Source of the DNA: Gnetum montanum
Taxonomy: Eukaryota; Streptophyta; Gnetopsida; Gnetales; Gnetaceae
Assembly: GCA_015680685.1 (NCBI GenBank)
Contig: MNCI01022125.1
Span: 534,219-598,218 of the forward strand
Direction of reading: 5' to 3'
Length of the DNA: 64,000 nucleotides
Shown here: positions 56,409-64,000 of the stretch, piece by piece
How the letters are laid out: each line of letters starts with the position of its first letter
Numbering within the stretch: the first letter of the stretch is position 1
Notes under the pieces: model-generated
The model's database searches: none
Told to the model about the DNA's origin: nothing
Seen by the model: only the letters and a program-made list of their open reading frames with translations
Position numbers and translations under genes: made by a program

Positions 56409-57492
56409 TTATGAACCTTATGGTTTTGGTATATCAAAACATTACTAAAAATGGAAAACAAGTTTGTTTGCTTGTTTGTGTGATTTTTGTGCTTGTAGAA
56501 AAAGAAAAGAAGGATTTATCATGTAAAGGAAGATGAAGAAACATGTCTTTGGGAAGCAGTAGACGTCTTGGTAGATTTGGGATGAACTTAGAGAAAATTT
56601 AGAAAGACATCTTTAGAAACAACAAGACATCTTTCCTCAGCCAAAGATGTCTTTCCTTAACCAAATATTTCTATCATGAGGCAAATACATCTTTACAAAA
56701 TGCAAACCAAAGATAGAAAGACATCTTCCATTGAGCAAAGATGTCTTCCAAGATGGAGACTTAGGAAAGATGTCTTTTAGGAAATAAAGATGTCTTCTTA
56801 GAATTGAAGGAAAATTTAGAGAGATTTTTTAGATGTGGAAAAGATGTCTCCCATGACCATTAGTGATCGTTAGCTAGTTGTTGCATGAGTTTTGAGAAGG
56901 ATTTAACAACACAATAGCTATAAGAACACTTGATGTGCATTGGGAAAAGTGAAAGCATTGTTGTATTCATTGCAAAATCATTTGTAATAATTTAATTCTT
57001 TTGTGCTCTTCATTGTCTTATCATTTTGGGATTATAAAGTGTGTTGTACCTAATTGTACAAGGATGAGAAAATTGAGTTGCAATATTTCCTTGTAATTCT
57101 TGTTCTTTTTGCCCTATAGGGTTGAGTTCCTTGAGCTTGTCAGGATCCTATAGGTTTTAGTTGTTGGTTCTTTGATACTACACTTTGGTGTGAAGCTCAA
57201 GATTGTAAAGGTTGTGGAAGCCTTAAAATCATATTTTCAAGCCTGATTGAATCTTGCGGGGTTGAGTGATTGGTGTTGTAGTACAACACTCTAGACCAGG
57301 GCTTGATGACTGTACAAGATGTGGTCCCTTCAGCCACATTTTGAGAGCAACAAAGTGTAGAGGTGTGCTTGTGATCTACCCTTTGAGTGTGAAGTACGCA
57401 AGTTGGAGAACCACATAAATTTACGTGCGTATTTTGTTTTATAAAGGTTTGATTTGGGGAACTTATTCATCTCCCGCTTTCTAAGTTCAACA
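56409..57492 (+). mobile_element. 3' LTR of element E (related to D LTR)
   Basis: This follows a polypurine tract and matches the D LTR read in reverse over its second half ('gagtgattggt', 'aagtgtagaggtgtgc', 'tggagaaccacataaa', 'ggggaacttattca'). The first half carries about ten AAGACGTCTT-type motifs (56530-56850). The start is approximate because the TG has decayed; the end is the CA at 57492. Confidence 0.75.
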
Positions 57493-57589
57493 ATCCACAA
57501 CACATACTATATGGTTAAAAAGGATGCCATATATATTTGTGAAGTAGTAAACCATCCATATTTCACTTAATAATATGCTTAGTCATACC

Positions 57590-60505
57590 CTCACATAAAC
57601 TACTAAGATATCAATCACTCAAAAACCTCATTGATTATGTCAAATAGAGCAGAGTAGAACAAGATAAATAGAGTAGGGATATGAGATGACAATAACAAAA
57701 GAGATATAGCAGAATATGAGACAGAGAGGGGATTGATTAAGTAAAACCATATAAAGAAAATGACGTTAGAGAAAACTTGTTATACTAACATCATATGGAT
57801 GCTTCATAGTATAAAGAGATTGATAAATTGCTATGGAATGGGCACATGCTTGGCCACATATAGCTAGCAAGTTCAATACAAAAGCGAGAGAATTGGCTCC
57901 ATGTAGTAGATATTCAAAAATGCTATATTGATGAGATCTTGAAATTGTTTTCTTTTCAAATTAGAAAGGATGTAATCATCATTTTGTAGAGGTTGAACCG
58001 TTAGAAAAGGACCCTATCAATTAGGAGAGAATTTTGTATCTTTTGAGTTTGAGAATGATAAAGAACTTGGTCATATTCATGAATCTCACAGATTTAAACT
58101 TGTCTAGCATATTGATATTGAATGTCTTATTAATAATTTGTAGGTGTTTTAGAGCTGTTTACATTGTTCCTTGAGAAGATCCAACTCAATGCATTGCATG
58201 CTGTTATTCTCTTGATCTGAGAGCTAATCATGTAAAGCAACATGGAGAGCTGAGATATGTGGCTCAACTAGTAGCACTGCCTAAGAATCATAAGTTAGCA
58301 AATAAGTAGTATGACTAGTAAAAGTACAGAATGTGGTATGATAGACCCAAAGAGCATGGAAAAGTTGAATATGCCAATTATGTTAGGTTTTTTCAAACAT
58401 AGTGTGGAGAAAGAGAAAGAGAATTTTATTAGAAGATTCAACTTAATCGTTGGACTAAGGATAATAAGGTGATAAAAATGACTATGTAATATGATACATA
58501 GAATGAAAATTAGCCACCTTTTTACTCTTGAATTAAGAACATTGTTAGTTACAATTTGAAGAGGCATACCAAGATGTACAATGATATGATCTAGGATGAA
58601 ATGATAGATAAAATGGAACTTAGTGAAACAAAATCAAACAAATTTAAGCCATTTATTAATGTATGTTATAGTAATTAGAATAAATTAATGTTTAGTAGAT
58701 GATGAAGGATTAATAACACCAATGAGATTTAGTTCCCATTTTTGAAAAGGTCATGTGGCTTGAGATATGTGAAGCTTTTGAGAGGGAGAATAGATAATCC
58801 ATGCATATATTTGGCAAGTATCACATGAGTTAATTAAGTTATGAACATATTTAGCTGAATTTGGGCATCAATAGCCTAGAGAAATAATGTGTGAAGCTAA
58901 AGAGTGCAATCCTATAGGTCCAACATAAACTTCAAAATAGACTTTTTAAAGAATGAGTTAACAAGTTAAGAATCATCTTAAATAACAATGGTTTTCACTT
59001 GATACTATAAAGCTAGTACAAGACCAAGAATCAAAGCTCCATATTTAACTATATTATTTATGCAAGGAAATTCAAGTTTATATGCTCTATAAAGGACTTT
59101 CTTAGTTGAAAGAATAAGAACATAGGTTTCATTTGATCTCAAGGAAGTATACGCTCTATTGATATAAAGAATGATATCTAAGTTACTTATGTCATCATAA
59201 AGATTGTGAACATATTATTAAGTTGAAAAAATGATATAATATTAGCTATGACTTGGCCTTTGATAGAATGTTAAAAAAGATAGCAAAGATTAATACGAAA
59301 AGTTTTCCAATGAGTTAATTGATGGCTATCAAAAGGATTATGAGCAATTATTTTAAGTACATTGTATCTAAAAATAATTAATAACTTAGCATTTAGAAGG
59401 TAATGTATCCACTTCTTAAGAGTGAAGACAAGACTTAAGCAAGGTTTTTTAACATCTGTATATCTAGTTTTGTAGTTCAAGAAAGGGTAAGAAATGTAAT
59501 AGATGGGAAGATCAATGTCATTCTCTTAATGTTGATAGGGCATGGTAGTTATGTAGTGATTAGATTTAGAAAGGTAGAGATAGAATGTCTAGTCAAACTA
59601 AGAAGGATGTAAGACTAGAAGAGAATTCAAAGCTTCTTTAATAGTATCAAAGGTATTTTATCAATTATCATCCTAGATGAAGATGTTAGATTTGTGAAGT
59701 GGATGAGTTAAGGGGTAGAGGTGTTCAATAATATTGATAATGAAATAACAAATGAATTGGAGGTGACCTTGTAAAACATACATATTCCAAATGTTTCTAG
59801 GAGGTGGAAGATTCATAATAGCTTTAACCTTATCAGTAATAAATATTTATATCATCTTAAGATAGAAGATAACCTAACATTTTACCAATAAGAACACCAA
59901 AAATACATTTCTTAGGATTGAGAGAAAGGTTATACTTGTGACAATGAGTTAGGAATAGGTTTAGATAAGAAGGGTGACCAATTGCTAAGGTAGATTCGAT
60001 GATGAAATCATCAATGTAATAATTAACAATATTGAACATCATGTCATTGAAGATGAAAGTCATATCACATTGATAGATAACTCCACCATTGTTGAGATCA
60101 AAGAGCATCCTGATATAACAAAACATTCCATAAGAAGTCTTGAAGATGGTATAAGGCTAATGCTATGGATATATCTAGATCTAATTATATCTTGAAAAAC
60201 CATCCATGAAGGATAGAAGAGCATGAACAACAATTGAATCATTGAGTTGATTAGTATTTGATAAAGGAAATTCATCTTTGAACATAACTTTGTTAAGATC
60301 ATGAAAGTCAATGCATATACGAATGCTACCATTGTTTTTTTGGAATTAAAACTAGGTTAGAAACCCAATTAGAATAGTCAATAGGATGGATAAAATGAAC
60401 ATTTTAAAGCTTAGTAATATCCTATTTTATAGTTAAAGAAATGACTAGATAAATCTTTCTAACCTTTTTTTTGATAGGTTTAGAATACACTTCTAAAATG
60501 ATATT
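57590..60505 (-). pseudogene. Decayed Ty3/gypsy pol (RT to integrase), minus strand
   Basis: From right to left, reverse transcriptase (60480-59860) shows Trp-Val-Ser-Asn-Leu-Val-Leu-Ile-Pro-Lys-Lys, Ile-Asp-Phe-His-Asp-Leu-Asn-Lys and Phe-Met-Asp-Gly-Phe-Ser, with Tyr-Ile-Asp-Asp-Phe-Ile at about 60000 and Leu-Asn-Pro-Lys-Lys-Cys downstream. RNase H is poorly preserved. The integrase core (about 58750-58150) shows Ile-Val-Thr-Asn-Asn after Gly-Met-Pro-Leu-Gln. Many frame changes and stops. Its upstream part is cut off at about 60510 by an Athila-like LTR. It differs from the Athila group in RT (Tyr-Ile-Asp-Asp rather than Phe-Met-Asp-Asp), so it is a separate gypsy lineage. Confidence 0.8.
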
Positions 60506-60510
60506 GTGTT

Positions 60511-61358
60511 TGATGAGTAGCGAGTAGTCCCTACACCCAACCATATGAATCACTAGCATTCACTAAGTGATTTGGTAAAATTCCATAGACTTTAGCTTTC
60601 TAAGTACACTAGAACTAGGTAGTGAATTTCAAGGATGTGATCATTGTCTTCCCAGTTCCACTTATGAGGTTCATGGGTATGGTTAAGTGTAACTGAGGCA
60701 CATGATTTGTATCATTTTTATATTTTTGGTTAAGTTTGCTAAGTGTAAAAAATAAAGTAATTAAATGTTAATTAATATAGTAACTAATTAATGCCTAACT
60801 AATCCTAACATAAGTATCCCCTCCCATCCACTGTGCACATCCTAAACATGTTGTAATGCTATTGGGTTACCAAGCGTAAGCGCCATTGGGATTACCAAGC
60901 ATTAATGTATGCTTGAGTTGGTTGTACTTATGTGCATTAATTACTTGCTATTAATTAATTAATTAAGTGCATGAACATTAATTACATGAATAATAAATGC
61001 ATTAAGGAAATATTAAGCTAAGTGCAAGTGTTGCAAGGTTTATGAAGAAAACTCATCTTTATTGCCATTAGCACTGAAGTGTCTAGATACATTAGTGCTT
61101 GAATAAGGATCCATACACTTCTCAACTCATACTGTGGGTACTTCGAAAATATTCTAACTCTCAAATAAACAAATTGAAAGAGTTTGGCTAAGCTATGAAT
61201 GAAAAAATGTCATGATGCATTTAGATAGGAAGTGAGCATTTAGATAGGAAAGACTAGATACTGCAATGATGCGTATGTGTGGATGCATCAAACCATTCCT
61301 CAATGAAATGATGTTAACGCATTTATGTCAATGTAGTCTAATCAACCAAAACTCATCA
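60511..61358 (-). mobile_element. 3' LTR of a further Athila-like element (A3)
   Basis: 848 bp, TGATGAG...CTCATCA. It is followed on the right by a polypurine tract read in reverse ('tatccacatgattgaatgaaaactcatcc'). The TATA-like and palindrome region is decayed. The element runs beyond the right edge, so no partner LTR or target duplication can be seen. Confidence 0.85.
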
Positions 61359-64000
61359 TATCCACATGATTGAATGAAAACTCATCCTTGAGTGAATAAA
61401 AGAAAGGAACAAGTTCTTTACAAAATTTTGGAAAGGTATGTGATTATTGATGGATTGACTGATACATACACACTGACTCAAAATGATGCTAAATGCCCAA
61501 GTGTACATATTTACAACTTTTAGAGAAATTGATGTTCATGAAAACAAAATTAAACACCATTACAAAAATTGATAACAAACTCCTCTTGTGGCTTAAAGAC
61601 AAGGAGAAAATCAAACATTCCTAAGCGGTGAAGGTTCCTAAGGTTTTGAAGGACCTTCTCAAACCATCATGTGGAAGTGGATGATGCAAAACCTTAGAAA
61701 TTTTATAGCTTCGCTGCATGTCACCTTTGGTGCATGCAACTATTGTGGATGAGGCTATGGTAATTGAGGATTTTTGGTTGTAGCTGTGACTACTAGTGGA
61801 AGATGAAAAGCATCCAAAAATGTTTTCATTTTCTCCTACTTACTTTGGGGATTGTACATCGTCCATGCAGCATCACTAATGTGGGTCAGTAAAGGAACAT
61901 CCCATGGATAGGGCATTGCAAAGAACAACTCCTTTACATTGCCAAACTAGGCTACGAATTATTTGCATTCGACATCGAACACCCTGACAGCATTCTGTAG
62001 CTCTTTGTAGTCACTCATTTTGCAAGCCAGGTTCTTAGTTGTTGACCATTGATCGGTGAAGCACTCTTTGAGAACATCGAGTTCAGTATTCGAAGTTTCT
62101 AACTTTTGCCTCATCTACTTATGATGCTTGAACTTTGCCTTGTACAATAGGTATGAGTTGGCTACCTACTTTTTCGATTTTGACCTTAGCCTCTTGGTAG
62201 TTAGCATTGCCATGTTTGCATAATGGAGGTTGGCAAGCTCTATTTTCTCCATCATCTCCTTGATTTGCAACTCCTTGAGGTGGATTTTTGCCTTGGTGTA
62301 TGCATTCAGTCCATCAAAGATGGATCACCACACATCACCTCCTTGTTGAAGTTGTTGGAGGACCTTGTGCACTTTTTCTTTCACCAGTTTAATCTCTTTT
62401 TCATTGATATATTTTTGAAAGTTGACTTGGTCACTATAATGGTTCTTAAATATTTCAAATTTGAGGGCCTTATTTTTGCAGGAAAAAACTACGATTGTAG
62501 ATTTCTAGTGAAGAGCACAAACCTCCTTCATTGATAGATTGCAATTTTTTACTACCAACCTCCTTAGGTCCATGGTTACCTTAGCAAACTACTTTTTTTG
62601 TTATCTCATATATTCAACCATCTATTCCTTTTGGAGCTCAACATTATGTAGGTGATAGTTATCCTTGGTCAGAACTTCATTTTTCTTATGGAGCTCTGAT
62701 AAGTCCTTCTTAGTGTTGTAAGCCATTGTTGTTGCTATGGATCCATCAAAGATTACGGTTGCCTTGACATTCTTGGTTACTTGAAGTTTTTTCTGAAGCT
62801 ATAAAAAAGCTTCATCTTTGGTTATGACATGGTAGAGAACTGTGGGATCAGTAAGGTGGGCTCGTAATTTTGCAACTTTAGTAGCCAAGCATTAATGTTT
62901 GGTTGTGGCTACCTCAAGTTAGGCATTAGTGATGAGGTACTTGCCCTTAGCCTTCAACAACATCAATTGGGTTGCAATGATGTCATCCAGAAGGTCAAGG
63001 ACCTCTGGAATTAGTTACCTAGTCCCCACCAATTGTTTCAACAATTCCTCATGTTGGGTTATGCTGAATCATCCACTTACTACTCTTATGGATGTTTGCA
63101 CATCTTTGAGTGTAGAAATGTCTAGTATAGATTCTATAGGAATGTTGAGTGCTTTGTCCACTCAATCAACCACCACCTCGGCCATTGTTTGCTATCCTTG
63201 GTGTTGCATCACTAAGATAGTTACCCCATCACCTTTTTCCAAGCACACCAAGAAGGTAGCAACATTTTCAAAGATTTCTTTAAATTGGTATTATCATACA
63301 ATGGACACCATTACCTCTCGAGCACTAGGATTCGAGTGCATAGATGCCTGCATTCATTGGGAAAAAAACATTGGTGCTGTGTCCTCTAACTAGCTGATGG
63401 TACAAGTGACTTAGGACTAGTTAATAGATAGATGGATCCCCACTTGATCCTACCTGCTATGCTACTGCCACAAGAGTTTCTCATGGAGTTTCTCTATGTG
63501 CTTCATGGAAACATGAGCCTATGATGTTGTCTCATGAGTGGATGGTGGTGGTGGTTGCTCCTCTTTTTAAGTCTTGAAAGACACCTTATCTTTCATCATT
63601 TCTACCCAAGAGGTAGCAGGAGCATGTTGAAGGATGTCATTGGAATAGTGGGCTATTCATCTCCTTTTGCATAATTTTCAAATCAAGCATGGGAATGGGA
63701 GTGTCTTTATCCCATGCTCATTTTACTTAAAGAGCTTCTCTATCTGAAGATAGATTAGCTGTAGGAGATTGATAGAAACTTTCTTGCTCAGAGTAGTGCA
63801 TGCACAGGTAGAGAAGGCTATCACCTTGCTTGGCCTCATCATCAAATTGAGGTGGTAGGCTGTGATCTTGAAGTATACTCACTATACTATTGTGAGTGCA
63901 CCATATTCCTTATGGTTAACTCCATAGCATTGCTTCACCCACTTCTTTTTTACCTCTAGGTTTGCTTGTGTTGAGATTTCTACCAAGGTAGCCCTAAGTT
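61359..64000 (-). pseudogene. Coiled-coil ORF copy 4 (in A3), N-terminal end outside window
   Basis: The best preserved copy. On the minus strand from 64000 down it has an N-terminal domain (Leu-Glu-Val-Lys-Lys-Lys-Trp-Val, Tyr-Gly-Ala-Leu-Thr, Tyr-His-Leu-Asn-Leu-Met-Met-Arg-Pro, Lys-Leu-Cys-Lys-Arg). A Pro-rich hinge follows at about 63560, then a mid-region with Leu-Asp-Ile-Ser and Thr-Thr-Lys-His (63150-62900). The coiled coil runs from 62850 to 62150 (Asn-Glu-Lys-Glu-Ile-Lys-Leu-Val-Lys-Glu-Lys, Gln-Gln-Leu-Gln-Gln-Gly-Gly). The C-terminal block is at 61800-61980 (Val-Ala-Trp-Phe, Pro-Trp-Asp-Val-Pro, Ala-Ala-Trp-Thr-Met). Stops are mainly TAG or TAA in place of Gln. At least 750 codons would have been present. 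The function is unknown. Confidence 0.65.

Overview
The window looks like nuclear DNA of a seed plant with a large, repeat-swollen genome. A gymnosperm (conifer-like) source is my best guess, but this is inference. The grounds are one intron-containing plant gene in 64 kb, several LTR-retrotransposon families nested in each other, CpG-poor decayed repeats around a CpG-richer gene start, and draft-assembly N runs.

Layout. 1-1680: 3' end of a copia-like LTR element. 1.7-12.7 kb: broken pieces of Athila-like (Ty3/gypsy) elements on both strands, with a solo LTR (4175-4925, TSD ATTGA) and a relic of a plastid tRNA-Arg(UCU). 12.7-32.4 kb: a nest. Element C (LTRs 12721-13467 and 31634-32381) sits inside an Athila-like LTR. 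Element D (copia-like, minus strand, LTRs 14735-15742 and 29811-30880) sits inside the single ORF of C. A solo LTR (16278-17330, TSD ATCAC) and a 9.7-kb Athila-like element A1 (18640-28340, TSD ATCTT) sit inside D. 32.5-33.2 kb: SINE-like repeats. 33.3-37.0 kb: a single-copy-looking region with the only convincing host gene, a three-exon GT31/DUF604 (Fringe-like) glycosyltransferase of 503 aa. 37.0-44.1 kb: mostly unassigned intergenic DNA. 44063-52255: a complete minus-strand element A2 (TSD TGTAG) that keeps gag but has no visible pol. 52.3-57.5 kb: unassigned DNA, then a copia-like element with an unusual ORF and a 3' LTR. 57.6-60.5 kb: decayed minus-strand Ty3/gypsy pol. 60511-64000: the 3' LTR and interior of a further minus-strand Athila-like element.

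The most interesting signal is a shared coding region found four times (3.9-6.2, 7.85-11.96, 45.0-46.7 and 61.6-64.0 kb). Its full layout is an N-terminal globular domain, a coiled-coil middle and a conserved C-terminal Trp-Asp motif, though no single copy shows all of it cleanly. It lies between gag and the 3' LTR of the pol-less Athila-like elements, while the pol-bearing A1 lacks it. A1 and A2 share LTR ends, the tRNA-Asp primer site, gag and 3' untranslated sequence, which suggests an autonomous/non-autonomous pair. A second theme is palindrome arrays upstream of the LTR start sites: GCGATATCGC in Athila-like LTRs and AAGACGTCTT in four copia-like LTR groups. Both are decaying by C-to-T change.
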